Shown: positions 27,339-38,777, counted from the first letter of the stretch. The stretch: DNA of 64,000 nucleotides from Mycobacterium triplex (GCF_000689255.1 NZ_HG964446.1:1478484-1542483), one strand, 5' to 3'. Translations and numbers: made by a program. Notes: a model not told the origin generated them from the sequence alone.

Positions 27339-28616
27339 CCGCCGCCTGGCCGCACCGATGATCACCGCGCACATCAGGGTGACCAGGCATATGGCCGCGC
27401 CGCGCAACGCGGTATCCCGCGCACCAGAATTCGCCGCCCTGGGTGGCGGTGTGCCCATCCGCACGCGGGCCGGAGGCGGTTTGGCGGCAGTGGCGGTCGG
27501 GCTCGAGTCGGTGCTCACCGCGGCGAGTACATCGACCGTGCCGCTGCCGACCAACGGATTCCATCCGGCCGGCGGATGATGCGCGGTCGACTCGATGCGG
27601 TGCATCACCTGCCGCGCCGTCAGCGCCGGGAATCGGGCCCGGACCAGGGCGGCCAGACCGCTGACAACCGGTGCGGCGTAACTGGTCCCGGACAACGGCG
27701 CGGAACTCAACGACGTCACCGCCTCCCCGATTGCGGCGACGTCGACCCAGGGGCCGGCCAGCGTGAACGCCGATGGCACCCCGTCGGCGTTCACCGAACC
27801 GACGGTCAGCACGTAGTCGTCGTACCAGGCCGGACTGACCGCGACCGAGACGGTCTGCCAGGTCGCATCCGGGCGCTGGGGTGGACACTGTCCGCCGCCA
27901 CCGGTGTTTCCGGCCGCGGCCACGACAACGGCATTCTTGACATCGACGGCGTAGGCCAGCGCGGCGCCCAGCGCGCGATCGTCGAGCGCCGTGGTGACCG
28001 GCACGCACGCCACCGACGAGATGTTGATCACCGACGCGCCCAGGTCGGCGGCGGTCCGGATCGCGCTCGCCATGGTGTCAACATCGCCGACGCCGGAGCT
28101 CGACGGGTCGCCGGCGGGCGCGAATTTCGAGCTGGACTGCCGGATACTGATCAAGGTGACGTCGGGCGCCACACCGCTGAAACTGTCGGTCTTGGAATCG
28201 GCTGCGGCGGCGATGATTCCGGCGACCAACGTACCGTGTGCGTCGCAGTCCTGAGTGCCGTCGCCCGTGAACACGTAGTCGCCCCCGGGCACCACATCGG
28301 GCAGCCGGCCGTGTCGCGAAACACCGGTGTCGATGACCGCGACCCGTTGGCCCGCGCCGCGGGTGAGCTGCCAGACGCGCGGTAAATCCAGATCTGCGAG
28401 CTGATTTCGCCCCGGCCCCGGATTCCCACTTGCCAGCGTGCAGACCTCGCGTTGAGCGGTGGGCCGCGGCGGCGCCGGCCGCGCCGGCTTCGGCAGCAAC
28501 TTGTCGTCGATTTCTGGCGGCGAAACCGCTTGTGCCGAAGGCATTCCGAAGCTCGACAAGGCCACCAGGACCGATGCCGCCGCCAGCCGCACGGTGGCCG
28601 AGGCGCTCAAGCCCAT
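27303..28616 (-). CDS. mycP4: ESX-4 mycosin, subtilisin-like membrane protease MycP4
   Basis: A 437-residue S8-family protease. Signal peptide at about 1-30, then a Pro-rich linker, then the catalytic triad Asp96 (VAVIDTGVS), His127 (DAHGT) and Ser312 (SGTSYAAP), with the oxyanion Asn in AAAGNTGG. A C-terminal membrane helix (about 403-423) has a basic cytoplasmic end. Mycosins stabilise or process the type VII apparatus from outside the membrane. The start ATG at 28616 overlaps the end of eccD4 by 10 bp. Confidence 0.94.
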   Translation of the reverse strand: MGLSASATVRLAAASVLVALSSFGMPSAQAVSPPEIDDKLLPKPARPAPPRPTAQREVCTLASGNPGPGRNQLADLDLPRVWQLTRGAGQRVAVIDTGVSRHGRLPDVVPGGDYVFTGDGTQDCDAHGTLVAGIIAAAADSKTDSFSGVAPDVTLISIRQSSSKFAPAGDPSSSGVGDVDTMASAIRTAADLGASVINISSVACVPVTTALDDRALGAALAYAVDVKNAVVVAAAGNTGGGGQCPPQRPDATWQTVSVAVSPAWYDDYVLTVGSVNADGVPSAFTLAGPWVDVAAIGEAVTSLSSAPLSGTSYAAPVVSGLAALVRARFPALTARQVMHRIESTAHHPPAGWNPLVGSGTVDVLAAVSTDSSPTATAAKPPPARVRMGTPPPRAANSGARDTALRGAAICLVTLMCAVIIGAARRRLRGSRDDVAGD

Positions 28617-29986
28617 GTCGGGTGCAGACCGCGGGCCACCGCGTAGAGGCCACATATCCAACAGGTCAGCGGCACCATCGCGATCAGGATCAAACACTCC
28701 ACCAGCTCGACGCCCTTCCGCGTGATCGGTGACAGCGGCGACCGGGGAAGGACGAACCCGAGGTAGACCGCGCCGGCCACCACCAACGCTGTCGCCGCGG
28801 CAATCCACGGGCCGTGCGCTGCGGCCTGCCGCGCGGCTACTCCGAGTGTCGTTCCGACGGTGACCACTGCGCCGACGACTCCCACCAGCGTCCTTCTCTT
28901 GTCAACCGCGTTGGCGCGCAACAGCAGTAGCGCACCGGTGGCCGCCGCAAGTGCAGCACAGCCCAGCCGCGGTGTGCCCGCCACGACGGTGATGACGGCG
29001 CCGCTGGCCGCCGACGACGCAAACGCGGACTCCAGACTGGCAAGCCAGGCATCGGCGCGCGTGGCACCGGCGACCAGATCGTCCGCGGCCGGCCGGGGGT
29101 CGACTGACTTCGGCGACAATCCGGACAACAGGATCGCCGCGCGCGCCGCCACCCCGAGTAGCCCAAGCGATGCCAACGCCAACAACGCGCCGATCGCGTG
29201 CACCGGGACGCCGATGACGACACCCCCGAACGCCGCGACGGCGACGACCGTCGCGAAGCAGGCTACGGCAGTCAACGGCACTGTCCCGCAACCGGATACG
29301 CGCATCGCCAGCACGGCCGTGACCGCCACCGCGGCAGCGGCCAGCAGCATATTCGGCGTGCCCGGGTTGCCGGGCACCGCCAGGAAACCGGCAACCGCGG
29401 CGAACGCCGTCGCCACCAGGCTCAGCGTGAGGCCTGCCATCGCGTCACGGTATGCGCGATTGGCGAGCGCCCCCAGCAGCACGGCCGCGACCGCGAGGCC
29501 CGCCGCGACTCCCGCGGTGTCAACCAGTCCGCGAACACCGTTGGCGGTGAACGCGTTTCGGACAAGCGTCAGGCACCCGACACCGGTCACGAAGCCGGCG
29601 GCCAGCGCGGCGGTAAGCCGTGTTGCCCGGTCATTCTCAGCTGAACTCCAGCACCTGCCGTTCAGCGTCTCCGACACCGCCTCTGCTACATCATCGAATC
29701 GTGGTGCGGGCGGCGGCGTCGCAGACTGGCTCAGGACGAGGACATCGCCGTCGCGGACACCGCTGCGCGCCAAGGTCGTGGAGGAATCCAAGGCTGCCGA
29801 GCCGAGAATTGACAGCCGGTACCGCGTCGCCGTCAATCCGCTGACACCGTGGGCTTTCAGAGCGTCGACGATCGGCGGCAGCAGGGCGGCAACGGGCATG
29901 CCGGACGGCAGAGCCAAGTCGACGACGGCCGTGCCGGCATGCACGGACACGCGGCGAAGCCCCGGATCGCAAACAGACAACGTCAA
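28607..29986 (-). CDS. eccD4: ESX-4 membrane channel subunit EccD4
   Basis: A 459-residue protein. A ubiquitin-like N-terminal domain (about 1-92: [27 protein letters not shown]) precedes eleven or so hydrophobic helices, among them [20 protein letters not shown] and [20 protein letters not shown]. This fits EccD, the main membrane subunit of the type VII pore. It is divergent from eccC4 with a 125-bp gap and co-transcribed with mycP4. Confidence 0.94.
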   Translation of the reverse strand: MTLSVCDPGLRRVSVHAGTAVVDLALPSGMPVAALLPPIVDALKAHGVSGLTATRYRLSILGSAALDSSTTLARSGVRDGDVLVLSQSATPPPAPRFDDVAEAVSETLNGRCWSSAENDRATRLTAALAAGFVTGVGCLTLVRNAFTANGVRGLVDTAGVAAGLAVAAVLLGALANRAYRDAMAGLTLSLVATAFAAVAGFLAVPGNPGTPNMLLAAAAVAVTAVLAMRVSGCGTVPLTAVACFATVVAVAAFGGVVIGVPVHAIGALLALASLGLLGVAARAAILLSGLSPKSVDPRPAADDLVAGATRADAWLASLESAFASSAASGAVITVVAGTPRLGCAALAAATGALLLLRANAVDKRRTLVGVVGAVVTVGTTLGVAARQAAAHGPWIAAATALVVAGAVYLGFVLPRSPLSPITRKGVELVECLILIAMVPLTCWICGLYAVARGLHPTWA

Positions 29987-30111
29987 CCTCTTCGGATTCG
30001 GACGTTGGGGACGCTAAAGCAAGGTCGGCACGGCGGTATTCGGTTATCCACAACCGAGTTGCGGCCAATTCAGTCGCGGCTTACCGTCGTCGCACGCGGG
30101 GAGGGGCCGGT

Positions 30112-33100
30112 ATGACCGAGGTGTTCGTGCCTGCGGTGCGACAGTTGCCGCCGCAGGTCGCGGCCGCGGACATCGTCGTTGCGGCACCGCCCGAGCTGCC
30201 GCACCCGACAAGCCCGCTGATGCGCCTGCTGCCGGTCGGCATGTCGATCGCAACGCTGGGGGTGATGGCACTGGCCTTGCTGTCGAGCCCGGCCGCGACC
30301 CGCAACCCGGCGTGGCTGGCGTTTCCGATGATGATGCTGGTTTCAGTGGTGCTGACCTCCATCGCCCAGCGAGGTCGTCGGCACGGTGGCGGGATCGGCG
30401 CGGGCCGGGCCGACTACCTGGGCTACCTGACCCGGCTGCGCCGATCGGTAACCGAAACAGCTGCAGCACAGCGTGCTTCACTCACTTGGGACCACCCCGA
30501 CCCCGCAGCGCTGTGGGCATTGATCGGTGGCCCGCGGATGTGGGAGCGGCGATCGTCCGATCCCGACTTCTGCCTGGTTCGCGTCGGCATCGGGACTCGG
30601 CCGCTTTCCGGCAGGCTGATAGCCCCCGAAATCGAGGCCGGGCAGCGCACCGATCCGGTCACCGCCGCGGCCGCGCAGCGCTTCGTGCGCACCCACGAGG
30701 CTATCGCGGATGTACCAATCGCCGTCGACTTGACTGCGACCGCGGCGCTTACCGTCGACGGTGATCTGGCGCAGGTGCGCGCACTGCTGCGTGCGATGAT
30801 CTGCCAGCTGGCTGTGCTGCACCCCCCGGACCAATTGCTCATCGCCGCGGTGATCGAGGGTCCGAACCGGGCACACTGGGATTGGTTGAAGTGGTTGCCG
30901 CACAATCAACATCCGGCCGCCACCGATTCGGTAGGCACTGCCCGCATGATGTATCAAAGCGTGGCGGAGGCGCGCAGCGCACTGGCCGATACCGGGCGAC
31001 CGTCGCACGTGGTGGTGATCGTCGAGCAGGCGAGGCGCGGCGAATTCGGCAGCGCGGGTGACCTGGCAGGTGCGACCGTCATCGAGACCGGTCCCGGCCG
31101 TGTCGGTTCGCCGGTGACGGTCGCCGAGGCCGGGTCGGTTCGTGCGTTGGCGCGCCCCGATCAGATGGATTCGCTGGACGCCACGATATGTGCGCGCCGG
31201 CTCGCCGCGTACCGGGTCGGCTCGGCGTCCGACCGGGTAGGCGATTCGGGTTGGCCAGGCCTGGTCAAACTCGACGATGTCGCGCATTTTGATCCGATTA
31301 CGCTGTGGCGCAGCCGAGATCACCGGGATCGCCTTCGCGCGCCGATCGGAAACACTGTCGACGGACTGCCGCTCGAGCTCGACATCAAGGAACCCGCCGA
31401 ACACGGCATGGGGCCGCATGGGCTCTGCGTGGGCGCAACCGGATCCGGCAAGTCCGAGTTGTTGCGCACCGTGGCGCTCGGCATGATGGCGCGGAACAGC
31501 CCGGAAGTACTGAACCTGCTGCTCATCGACTTCAAAGGCGGCGCAACATTTCTCGACCTGGCCGATGCTCCGCACGTCGCCGCGGTCATCACCAACCTGT
31601 CCGACGAAGCGCCGCTGGTCGCCCGGATGCGAGACGCTCTGGTCGGCGAGATGAACCGTCGCCAACAACTACTGCGCACGGCGGGGTGTGCCAGCGTGGC
31701 GGCCTACGAGCAGGCGCGGCGCGCCGGAGCGACAATGACCGCGCTGCCGGCACTGTTCATCATCGTCGACGAGTTCTCCGAACTGCTCAGCCGGCATCCG
31801 GATTTCGCCGACATGTTCGTCGCGATCGGCCGACTCGGCCGGTCCCTGAGCATGCACCTGTTACTTGCCAGCCAGCGACTCGATGAGGGCCGGCTGCGTG
31901 GACTGGAAGCCCATCTGTCGTACCGTATCTGCCTGAAGACGCTGTCCGCCGGCGAATCACGAATCGTCTTGGGAACACCCGACGCCTACGAGCTGCCGAA
32001 CACACCCGGGGCGGGATTTCTGCGCTCCGGCAGCGGGGAGCTGATCCGCTTCCAAACCGCGTTCGTGTCAGCGCCGGGCGACTTGGCCCGCGGCGCAGCA
32101 CCCCCGCGCCCGCCGGCGCCCGCGACCGTCCAGCTGTTCACCGCGCAAGCCGTGGGACCGATCGCCCGTGCCGCCGACTCAGAATGTTCGTCCGCGCCCA
32201 CCATCCTGCGGACCGTGCTGCAGCGCCTGTCGGGACACGGGCCGCCGGCGCACCGCGTCTGGCTGCCCCCGCTGGGGTCGGCGCCGCCACTGAACAGCCT
32301 GCTGGGCGACGCGGGATCGGGACGTCTGAGGGTGCCGATCGGCATCATCGATCGGCCCCTCGATCAGTGCCGGGCACCGATGATGGTCGACTTGTCCGGG
32401 GCGGCAGGCAATGTCGCGGTCGTCGGCGCTCCCCAGGCGGGCAAATCCACCGCACTGCGAACGCTGATCACCGCGTTGGCGGCCGCTCATGACCCTGGCC
32501 AGGTGCAGTTCTACTGTCTGGACTTCGGCGGTGGAACGCTCGCCTCGCTGCGCACGCTGCCACACGTCGGAGCGGTCGCGAGCCGAGCCGAGCCGCAGCT
32601 CGTCGCGCGGATGGTCGCCGAGACCGAGTCCACGCTGCGCTCCCGCGAGATCGGTTGTTGCGAGCGGTCCGCCGACATCTTTCTCGTCGTCGACGGCTGG
32701 TCGTCCCTGCGCAAGGAGCACCCGGAAGCCGAGGAGACGATCACTGCCGTTGCCGCGCAGGGCCTTTCGTTTGGCGTCCACGTGGTGCTCTCGGCATCGC
32801 GTTGGGCGGAGATCAGACCTTCGCTGAAAGATCAGATCGGCACCCGCATCGAATTGCGACTGGGCGATCCCGCGGATTCCGAGCTTGACCGGAAACGGGC
32901 GCACGAGGTGCCCCGCGACCGGCCGGGCCGCGGCCTGTCCCACGACGGTCTGCACATGGTCGTCGCCCGGCCGATTGACGCAGACGAATTGGCCTGCCGC
33001 AACGTTGAATCGGCCGCCCCGCCCATACCGCTGCTGCCCACTCGTGTCAGCCACCATGTCGTCGTAGAGCAGGCGGACGACGGGGTCAATATGCAGATCC

Positions 33101-33783
33101 TTGTCGGTCTCGAGGAGCGCCGACTACGCCCGGTCGCAATCGATTTCGAGCGGCACTCGCACCTGCTGATCCTCGGGGACAACGAATGCGGAAAGACCGC
33201 CACGCTGCGCACGTTGTGCCGCGAAGTCGCCCGGACGAAGACGGCCGCACAGGCACAGCTGCTGATCGTCGACTTTCGGCGCACGCTGCTCGGAGTCGTG
33301 GAGTCGCAGCATCTCGGCGGTTACGCAATGTCACCGACTGCGCTGCGGGCGCTGCTGCCGGACTTACTCGATCGGTTACAGGACAGGATGCCCCCGGCGG
33401 ACGTGACTCAGCAGCAGCTGCGGACCAGGTCGTGGTGGTCGGGCCCGGACGTCTATGTCGTCGTCGACGACTATGACCTGGTCGCCACGCCAGCGGGAAA
33501 CCCGCTGCTGGCCATGCTCGAATACCTGCCGCATGCAAGGGATCTGGGACTGCACGTGATCGTGGCCCGGCGCAGCGGGGGAGCGGCGCGCGGCCTGTTC
33601 GAGCCGCTTCTGGCAGGCCTGCGGGAGATCGGCTGCCTGGGGTTGATGATGAGCGCGCGTCCGGATGACGGTTCACTGTTGGGCCGCCGACGCCCGGCGA
33701 GACTGCCCGCCGGGCGTGGTGTTTTGGTCACCGATGCCGGCGACGAACTGGTAATCCAGGTGGGCTGGAGTCCGGCACCGTGA
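30112..33783 (+). CDS. eccC4: ESX-4 FtsK/SpoIIIE-type ATPase EccC4
   Basis: A 1223-residue motor protein. Two membrane helices lie near 38-85. Three P-loop ATPase domains follow: GATGSGKSE near residue 441, GAPQAGKST near 770 and GDNECGKT near 1022. [20 protein letters not shown] is the Walker B area of the first. EccC recognises secretion signals of Esx pairs with its last ATPase domain and drives export. ATPase 2 and 3 show degenerate motifs, as in the family. The next gene overlaps by 4 bp. Confidence 0.96.
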   Translation: MTEVFVPAVRQLPPQVAAADIVVAAPPELPHPTSPLMRLLPVGMSIATLGVMALALLSSPAATRNPAWLAFPMMMLVSVVLTSIAQRGRRHGGGIGAGRADYLGYLTRLRRSVTETAAAQRASLTWDHPDPAALWALIGGPRMWERRSSDPDFCLVRVGIGTRPLSGRLIAPEIEAGQRTDPVTAAAAQRFVRTHEAIADVPIAVDLTATAALTVDGDLAQVRALLRAMICQLAVLHPPDQLLIAAVIEGPNRAHWDWLKWLPHNQHPAATDSVGTARMMYQSVAEARSALADTGRPSHVVVIVEQARRGEFGSAGDLAGATVIETGPGRVGSPVTVAEAGSVRALARPDQMDSLDATICARRLAAYRVGSASDRVGDSGWPGLVKLDDVAHFDPITLWRSRDHRDRLRAPIGNTVDGLPLELDIKEPAEHGMGPHGLCVGATGSGKSELLRTVALGMMARNSPEVLNLLLIDFKGGATFLDLADAPHVAAVITNLSDEAPLVARMRDALVGEMNRRQQLLRTAGCASVAAYEQARRAGATMTALPALFIIVDEFSELLSRHPDFADMFVAIGRLGRSLSMHLLLASQRLDEGRLRGLEAHLSYRICLKTLSAGESRIVLGTPDAYELPNTPGAGFLRSGSGELIRFQTAFVSAPGDLARGAAPPRPPAPATVQLFTAQAVGPIARAADSECSSAPTILRTVLQRLSGHGPPAHRVWLPPLGSAPPLNSLLGDAGSGRLRVPIGIIDRPLDQCRAPMMVDLSGAAGNVAVVGAPQAGKSTALRTLITALAAAHDPGQVQFYCLDFGGGTLASLRTLPHVGAVASRAEPQLVARMVAETESTLRSREIGCCERSADIFLVVDGWSSLRKEHPEAEETITAVAAQGLSFGVHVVLSASRWAEIRPSLKDQIGTRIELRLGDPADSELDRKRAHEVPRDRPGRGLSHDGLHMVVARPIDADELACRNVESAAPPIPLLPTRVSHHVVVEQADDGVNMQILVGLEERRLRPVAIDFERHSHLLILGDNECGKTATLRTLCREVARTKTAAQAQLLIVDFRRTLLGVVESQHLGGYAMSPTALRALLPDLLDRLQDRMPPADVTQQQLRTRSWWSGPDVYVVVDDYDLVATPAGNPLLAMLEYLPHARDLGLHVIVARRSGGAARGLFEPLLAGLREIGCLGLMMSARPDDGSLLGRRRPARLPAGRGVLVTDAGDELVIQVGWSPAP

Positions 33784-35021
33784 GCGGGCACCGCACCGTC
33801 ATTGCGACAGGGCCCGGCGCGATTCACCGGCTGTGTTGTGGCGGCGCGGGTTTGGTCGACGGCGAGACGCCCGAAATTCTTTACGCGCCGCTGGAGGCCA
33901 TCGATGACCATGTGGCGTTGGTCGACGGGTTGCCGGTACCGGTCGATTCCTTGTGGTGCAGCGCACTGCGGTCCCTGGACTGTGGAAACACGCAGGGGTG
34001 CAGGGCTATTCAGATAGTGCATCCGTCGTGGTGGCCGTCGTCACGGCTCGACGTCGTGACCACGGCGGTCGCGGCCCTGTCCGACGACGTCGACGTGCGC
34101 CCGCGATCGTGGTTGCTTCGGCGGGCGTCGAACGCCAAGCCGGAAACCGTGGTGGTGGAGATCGCCGAGCGGCTGGTGGCGATCGTGGGTGACGATGTCG
34201 TCGCTGTCTCGCGCAGGGCAGAGCCGTCGACGGTGGCCGAGGAGGTCGCGCGCCGCGTCGGCGAAATAGTCTGCGGTGCAACAACTACCGTACTGATCGA
34301 CATGCCCGGCAGCATTGCCGGGGCGCAGGCGCTGGCCACGTTGATCGCCGGGAGTCTGCGCCAACGCGGTCAGAGCACCATGCGGATCGACGACGCGCGG
34401 CTGTCACGGCTGGCCCTTTCGGCGACCGTCAAGCCTCGGGACAACGCGCCGCAGCCGCAGGGCGGGGCCGATGCCGGTCGGCGATCACGGGTCCGGGTGT
34501 TCGGTGGGCTGGTGGCCGCCACCGCGGTACTGGCCGCGACAGTGCCGGCGATAGCGGCAGGCGGTCAGCGCCCAGTTGCGCCCGTGACCGCGCAGACGAC
34601 ATTTCTGGTCGAAGGCCGGGTTGCGTTGACGGTGCCGGCGAACTGGCCGACGCAACGGGTGATCGCCGGGCGGGGTTCGGCACGGGTGCAGGTCACGTCG
34701 CCGTCAGACCCCGAAGTGGCATTGCACATCACACAGTCGCGGATTCCCGGCGAGACGCTAAGTGTCACCGCGGACCGGTTGAAGCGCGCCATCGATATCG
34801 AGCCCGCAGGTGTGTTCGTCGACTTCAACCCCGCCGGGTTCATCGCCGGACGCGCCGCAGTGACGTATCGCGAAGTCCGCGTCGACCATCACGTGCGGTG
34901 GGCGGTGCTGGTCGACGGACCGGTTCGGATCGGTGTCGGATGCCAGAGCCGGCCGGGTGGAGAGGATGCCGTCCGCGACGCCTGCGAGGAGGCGGTGCGG
35001 TCAGCCCACGCGATCGGATGA
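33780..35021 (+). CDS. Type VII secretion-associated protein (Rv3446c-like)
   Basis: A 413-residue protein beginning at GTG, overlapping the eccC4 stop by four bases. An N-terminal cytoplasmic part (about 1-225) has no clear active site. One membrane helix lies at about 241-260 ([20 protein letters not shown]), and an extracytoplasmic C-terminal domain with [19 protein letters not shown] and [14 protein letters not shown] matches the secretion-associated family found in ESX-4 loci. Its role is not established; from position it should be part of or regulate the ESX-4 apparatus. Confidence 0.88.
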   Translation: MSGHRTVIATGPGAIHRLCCGGAGLVDGETPEILYAPLEAIDDHVALVDGLPVPVDSLWCSALRSLDCGNTQGCRAIQIVHPSWWPSSRLDVVTTAVAALSDDVDVRPRSWLLRRASNAKPETVVVEIAERLVAIVGDDVVAVSRRAEPSTVAEEVARRVGEIVCGATTTVLIDMPGSIAGAQALATLIAGSLRQRGQSTMRIDDARLSRLALSATVKPRDNAPQPQGGADAGRRSRVRVFGGLVAATAVLAATVPAIAAGGQRPVAPVTAQTTFLVEGRVALTVPANWPTQRVIAGRGSARVQVTSPSDPEVALHITQSRIPGETLSVTADRLKRAIDIEPAGVFVDFNPAGFIAGRAAVTYREVRVDHHVRWAVLVDGPVRIGVGCQSRPGGEDAVRDACEEAVRSAHAIG

Positions 35022-35100
35022 GTCTTCGCGACGGGAAATCGGATGGAACCGAAGGCGGCCGCGCGTGGTCGTAGTTGGTATCGGAGTGGAAAGGAGAACG

Positions 35101-35427
35101 GTGAGTACACCGACGGGTGCGAACACGTTGAGCACCGACTTTGGTCTGATGCGCTCGGTCGCGGGAACGACGGACACCCGCAACGAAGAGATCCGGGCGA
35201 TGCTGCAGGCGTTCATCGGCCGGATGAGCAGCGTGCCGCCATCGGTGTGGGGCGGACTGGCGGCCGCCCGCTTCAAGGATGTGGTGGAGCGCTGGAATGC
35301 CGAGTCGTTGCGGCTCTACCAGGTGTTGCACACGATCGCCGACACTATTCGGCACAACGAGGCCACGTTGCAGGCTGCCGGCCAGAACCATGCCCACCAC
35401 ATCGGCGTTGCCGGCGCAGAGCTGTGA
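35101..35427 (+). CDS. esxU: ESX-4 WXG100 protein EsxU
   Basis: A 108-residue helical protein from GTG at 35101 after AAAGGAG. The helix-turn-helix hairpin turn carries the WXG motif in [15 protein letters not shown]. It is expected to form a heterodimer with EsxT and to be secreted by, or be part of, the ESX-4 system. It lies 12 bp before esxT. Confidence 0.94.
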   Translation: MSTPTGANTLSTDFGLMRSVAGTTDTRNEEIRAMLQAFIGRMSSVPPSVWGGLAAARFKDVVERWNAESLRLYQVLHTIADTIRHNEATLQAAGQNHAHHIGVAGAEL

Positions 35428-35439
35428 AAGGACGTTCCG

Positions 35440-35736
35440 GTGGACCCAGTGCTGTCCTATGACTTCGGCGAAATCGAACACTCGGTGCGCCAGGAGATCC
35501 ACACCACCGCGGCTCGTCTCAACGCCGCTCTCGACGAACTGCGCTCGCAAATCGCCCCGCTGCAGCAGTTCTGGACCCGCGAGGCGGCCTCCGCTTACCA
35601 GGCTGAGCAGCTCAGCTGGCACCAGGCGGCCACCGCGTTGAACGAGATCCTGGTGGATCTGGGAAACGCGGTGCGCGACGGCGCGGACGAGGTGGCAAGC
35701 GCCGACCGCCGGGCGGCCGGCGCCTGGGCAAGGTAG
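35440..35736 (+). CDS. esxT: ESX-4 WXG100 protein EsxT
   Basis: A 98-residue helical protein starting at GTG 35440. The turn reads LQQFWTREAASAYQAEQ: the tryptophan is kept but the glycine of WXG is replaced by arginine, which I recall as normal for EsxT. The C-terminus DEVASADRRAAGAWAR is the family form. It is the last ESX-4 gene, followed by a strong hairpin. Confidence 0.94.
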   Translation: MDPVLSYDFGEIEHSVRQEIHTTAARLNAALDELRSQIAPLQQFWTREAASAYQAEQLSWHQAATALNEILVDLGNAVRDGADEVASADRRAAGAWAR

Positions 35737-35751
35737 CCGCGATCACGATCC

Positions 35752-35802
35752 ACTGTGTGGTCCCGGCGGAATGGAGAGCCGTCGGGACCACACAGTCATT
35801 TT
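35752..35802 (+). terminator. Terminator at the end of the ESX-4 operon
   Basis: Two 18-base arms (35752-35769 and 35779-35796, sharing ACTGTGTGGTCCCG) pair with a single G-U, around a nine-base loop AATGGAGAG, followed by CATTTTG. It lies 15 bp after the esxT stop and separates ESX-4 from rplM. Confidence 0.85.
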
Positions 35803-35838
35803 GACCTGCGGGGATGTGGGTCGGTAAGCTGCTCCGTT

Positions 35839-35955
35839 GGCGTGCGGTACGCCGGGGCCTCGGGTCAATGTCGGTCGCCGAGATCAAACCCCAACCGTGG
35901 ACGCCTGACCGGCACCCGGCTCGAACCGGGATCCGACCCCGAGCTGAACGGCTCG
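35839..35955 (+). promoter_or_regulatory. Structured leader upstream of rplM
   Basis: Three short hairpins lie in the gap before rplM: GGCGT/ACGCC (35839-35853), CCCGG/CCGGG (35915-35930) and CGAGC/GCTCG (35940-35955). The last ends 22 bp before the start codon. Ribosomal-protein leaders for L13 exist in other phyla; I cannot match a known motif. Confidence 0.35.
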
Positions 35956-35977
35956 CAAAGAGAAAGTGGTAAGCGCT

Positions 35978-36421
35978 GTGCCCACCTACGCGCCAAAGGC
36001 GGGTGACACCACGCGGTCGTGGTACGTCATCGACGCCACGGACGTAGTGCTTGGCCGTCTTGCCGTCGCGGCAGCCACCCTGTTGCGCGGTAAGCACAAG
36101 CCGACGTTCGCCCCCAATGTCGACGGCGGTGACTACGTCATCGTCGTCAACGCCGACAAGGTCGCCATCAGCGGCGACAAACTGCAGAGCAAGCTGGCCT
36201 ACAGCCACTCGGGGTATCCCGGCGGTCTGCGCAAGCGCACCATCGGTGAGCTGATGGAAAAGCACCCCACCCGCGTCGTCGAGAACGCGATCGTCGGCAT
36301 GCTGCCGCACAACAAGCTCAGCAAGCAGATGCAGCGCAAACTCCACGTCTACGCCGGCCCGCAGCACCCGCATGCCGCGCAGCAGCCGGTTCCGTTCGAG
36401 ATCAAGCAGGTGGCCCAGTGA
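35978..36421 (+). CDS. rplM: 50S ribosomal protein L13
   Basis: A 147-residue protein from GTG at 35978, starting [58 protein letters not shown] and the signature [15 protein letters not shown] are conserved. It is an early-assembling 23S rRNA binder. Its stop overlaps the GTG start of rpsI (GTGA). Confidence 0.98.
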   Translation: MPTYAPKAGDTTRSWYVIDATDVVLGRLAVAAATLLRGKHKPTFAPNVDGGDYVIVVNADKVAISGDKLQSKLAYSHSGYPGGLRKRTIGELMEKHPTRVVENAIVGMLPHNKLSKQMQRKLHVYAGPQHPHAAQQPVPFEIKQVAQ

Positions 36422-36933
36422 CCGAACCCAACCTCGAAACCAACGAGGAAACGACCGAGGTGGTTGTCGAGGTGACCACCGAGGAGACCCCGGCCGAGCC
36501 CGCTGCCGAGGCTCCCGCGGCCAAGCCCGGCGAGCCGATCGTGCTCGAGCGGCCCATCCAGACCGTCGGCCGCCGCAAGGAAGCCGTGGTGCGGGTGCGC
36601 CTGGTTCCCGGCACCGGCAAGTTCGACCTGAACGGCCGCAGCCTGGAGGCTTACTTCCCGAACAAGGTGCACCAGCAGCTGATCAAGGCCCCGCTGGTCA
36701 CCGTCGACCGGCTGGAGACCTTCGACGTCTACGCGCTGCTGCACGGCGGCGGCCCGTCGGGTCAGGCCGGTGCGCTGCGTCTGGGCATCGCCCGGGCGCT
36801 GATCCTGGCCCAGCCCGAGGACCGGCCCCCGCTGAAGAAGGCCGGCTTCCTCACCCGTGACCCGCGCGCCACCGAGCGCAAGAAGTACGGCCTGAAGAAG
36901 GCCCGCAAGGCACCTCAGTACAGCAAGCGCTGA
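36418..36933 (+). CDS. rpsI: 30S ribosomal protein S9 with acidic N-terminal extension
   Basis: A 171-residue protein. The first 40 residues are Glu/Thr/Ala-rich (low complexity, longer than in most phyla). The S9 core follows: [38 protein letters not shown] and the C-terminal [17 protein letters not shown], whose final Lys-Arg reaches the P-site tRNA. It is translationally coupled to rplM. Confidence 0.98.
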   Translation: MTEPNLETNEETTEVVVEVTTEETPAEPAAEAPAAKPGEPIVLERPIQTVGRRKEAVVRVRLVPGTGKFDLNGRSLEAYFPNKVHQQLIKAPLVTVDRLETFDVYALLHGGGPSGQAGALRLGIARALILAQPEDRPPLKKAGFLTRDPRATERKKYGLKKARKAPQYSKR

Positions 36934-36955
36934 TCAGCGATCACTTTCTGGCCGC

Positions 36956-37028
36956 GACCGCGTCTCGTTGTGCGTCATTTGTGCGCCGTTCTCGGCGTGT
37001 CGCCGCACAAACGTGCGCGGTTGCGGTC
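36956..37028. repeat. Large imperfect palindromic element between rpsI and glmM
   Basis: Outer arms GACCGC (36956-36961) and GCGGTC (37023-37028) enclose TTTGTGCG (36978-36985) paired with CGCACAAA (37004-37011), with an alternative inner CGCCG/CGGCG stem. It fills most of the 147-bp gap. It may end the rplM-rpsI transcript or be a dispersed repeat; no T-run is present. Confidence 0.5.
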
Positions 37029-37080
37029 ACAAAAGTAGGTGCACTTTGTGCGCATGACGTCACTGTGAGAGGTTTGTCCG

Positions 37081-38418
37081 ATGGGTCGACTATTCGGCAC
37101 CGACGGTGTTCGCGGAGTCGCCAATCGCGAATTGACGGCTGAGCTGGCACTATCGCTGGGCAGCGCGGCCGCGCGGCGCCTGGCGGGCCCGGGAAAACCG
37201 GGCCGGCACGTCGCCGTGATCGGCCGCGATCCGCGGGCCAGCGGCGAGATGCTCGAAGCCGCGGTGATCGCCGGCCTGACCAGCCAGGGTGTCGACGCGC
37301 TGCGGGTGGGCATCCTGCCCACCCCGGCGGTGGCCTACCTGACCGGCGCCTATGACGCCGACTTCGGCGTGATGATCTCCGCATCCCACAACCCGATGCC
37401 CGACAACGGCATCAAGATCTTCGGCCCCGGCGGCCACAAGCTGGACGACGACACCGAGGACCAGATCGAACAACTGGTCGCCGCCGGCCCGGGTCAGCGT
37501 CCGGTCGGCGTCGGGCTCGGCCGCGTCATCGACGCCGAGGACGCCGCCGATCGCTATCTGCGCCACGTCGGCAAGGCCAGCACGCAACCCCTCGACGGCC
37601 TGACCGTGGTCGTCGACTGCGCCCACGGCGCGGCGTCGTCGGCCGCACCGCGCGCCTACCGCGCCGCCGGTGCCCGGGTCATCGCGATCAACGCCGAGCC
37701 CAACGGCCTCAACATCAACGACCGCTGCGGATCCACGCATCTGGACTCGCTGCGCGCCGCGGTGCTCGAGCACGGCGCCGACCTGGGCCTCGCGCATGAC
37801 GGCGACGCGGACCGGTGCCTGGCGCTGGACGCCAGCGGCAAGCTCGTCGACGGCGACGCCATCATGGTCGTGCTCGCGCTGGCCATGCAGGAAGCCGGCG
37901 AGCTGGCGTCCAACACCTTGGTCACCACCGTGATGAGCAACCTCGGGTTGCACCAGGCCATGCGCTCGGCGGGCGTCACCGTCCGCACCACCGGCGTCGG
38001 CGACCGCTACGTCTTGGAGGAGCTGCGCTCCGGCGAATACAGCCTGGGCGGCGAGCAATCCGGCCACATCGTGATGCCCGCGCTGGGCTCCACCGGCGAC
38101 GGCATTGTGACCGGCCTGCGCTTGATGACCCGCATGGTGCAGACCGGCTCGTCGCTGGCCGACCTCGCCGCGCCCATGCAGCCGTTCCCGCAGGTGCTGA
38201 TCAACGTCAAGGTTGCCGACAAGACCACCGCGGCCGCGGCGCCCTCGGTACGCAGCGCGGTCGACGAGGCCGAGGCCGAACTCGGCGACACCGGCCGAAT
38301 CCTGTTGCGCCCCTCGGGAACCGAGCCGATGATCCGGGTCATGGTGGAGGCGCCCGAAGAGGATATTGCGCAGCGGGTGGCCGCTCGCGTCGCCGAGGCG
38401 GTCAGCGCGCAGCGCTAA
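37081..38418 (+). CDS. glmM: Phosphoglucosamine mutase
   Basis: A 445-residue alpha-phosphohexomutase. [19 protein letters not shown], the phospho-serine loop [20 protein letters not shown], the metal site [13 protein letters not shown], the sugar loop EQSGHIVMP and the phosphate site [12 protein letters not shown] are all intact. It interconverts glucosamine-6-phosphate and glucosamine-1-phosphate for UDP-GlcNAc and peptidoglycan. It shares the pathway with glmS, 4 kb downstream on the same strand. Confidence 0.97.
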   Translation: MGRLFGTDGVRGVANRELTAELALSLGSAAARRLAGPGKPGRHVAVIGRDPRASGEMLEAAVIAGLTSQGVDALRVGILPTPAVAYLTGAYDADFGVMISASHNPMPDNGIKIFGPGGHKLDDDTEDQIEQLVAAGPGQRPVGVGLGRVIDAEDAADRYLRHVGKASTQPLDGLTVVVDCAHGAASSAAPRAYRAAGARVIAINAEPNGLNINDRCGSTHLDSLRAAVLEHGADLGLAHDGDADRCLALDASGKLVDGDAIMVVLALAMQEAGELASNTLVTTVMSNLGLHQAMRSAGVTVRTTGVGDRYVLEELRSGEYSLGGEQSGHIVMPALGSTGDGIVTGLRLMTRMVQTGSSLADLAAPMQPFPQVLINVKVADKTTAAAAPSVRSAVDEAEAELGDTGRILLRPSGTEPMIRVMVEAPEEDIAQRVAARVAEAVSAQR

Positions 38419-38459
38419 TTCGCCGGAACCCGGGCGGGGACCGCGGCGTCGGATTAGGC

Positions 38460-38777
38460 ATGGGGATACGACACGCCACTTTTGACCGCACCGGTATCGA
38501 CGTCGCGGCGGTGCATCTGGTTGCCGACCAGTTGCGGGCCGCCGCCGAACTGGTCGACAGCGCCGTCTGTGATCACTTGGCGGCCTTGGCATTTAGCGGC
38601 GCGACGGCCGGGCGGGCGTACACCGCGCGCGGTGATGCGTTGCGGGCCGAGCTGGAACGCTTGACGGCGCAGTTGTCGCAGTGGTCGCGGGCCTCGGTCG
38701 CGATCGCCGCCGCGCTACGGTCCGGCGCGCAGCGCTACGCCGACGCCGAGCTGTATGCCGCCGCGCGGATCGCCTGA
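38460..38777 (+). CDS. Small helical WXG100-size protein (Rv3440c-like)
   Basis: A 105-residue protein (ATG at 38460) predicted to be two helices around a turn: VAAVHLVADQLRAAAELVDS, then LAFSGATAGRAYTARGDALR, then LERLTAQLSQWSRASVAIAA. Size and layout resemble ESX-associated small helical proteins (type VII partner families), but the canonical W-x-G is replaced by FSGATAG. It ends two bases before the large gene that follows, so the pair is coupled. It corresponds in position to M. tuberculosis Rv3440c, of unknown function. Confidence 0.75.
   Translation: MGIRHATFDRTGIDVAAVHLVADQLRAAAELVDSAVCDHLAALAFSGATAGRAYTARGDALRAELERLTAQLSQWSRASVAIAAALRSGAQRYADAELYAAARIA

Noticed and set aside
35908..35935. 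GGCTCGAACC stem resembling a tRNA T-arm
   Set aside because: No acceptor stem, anticodon arm or CCA-side pairing could be built on either strand, and the loop length is wrong.
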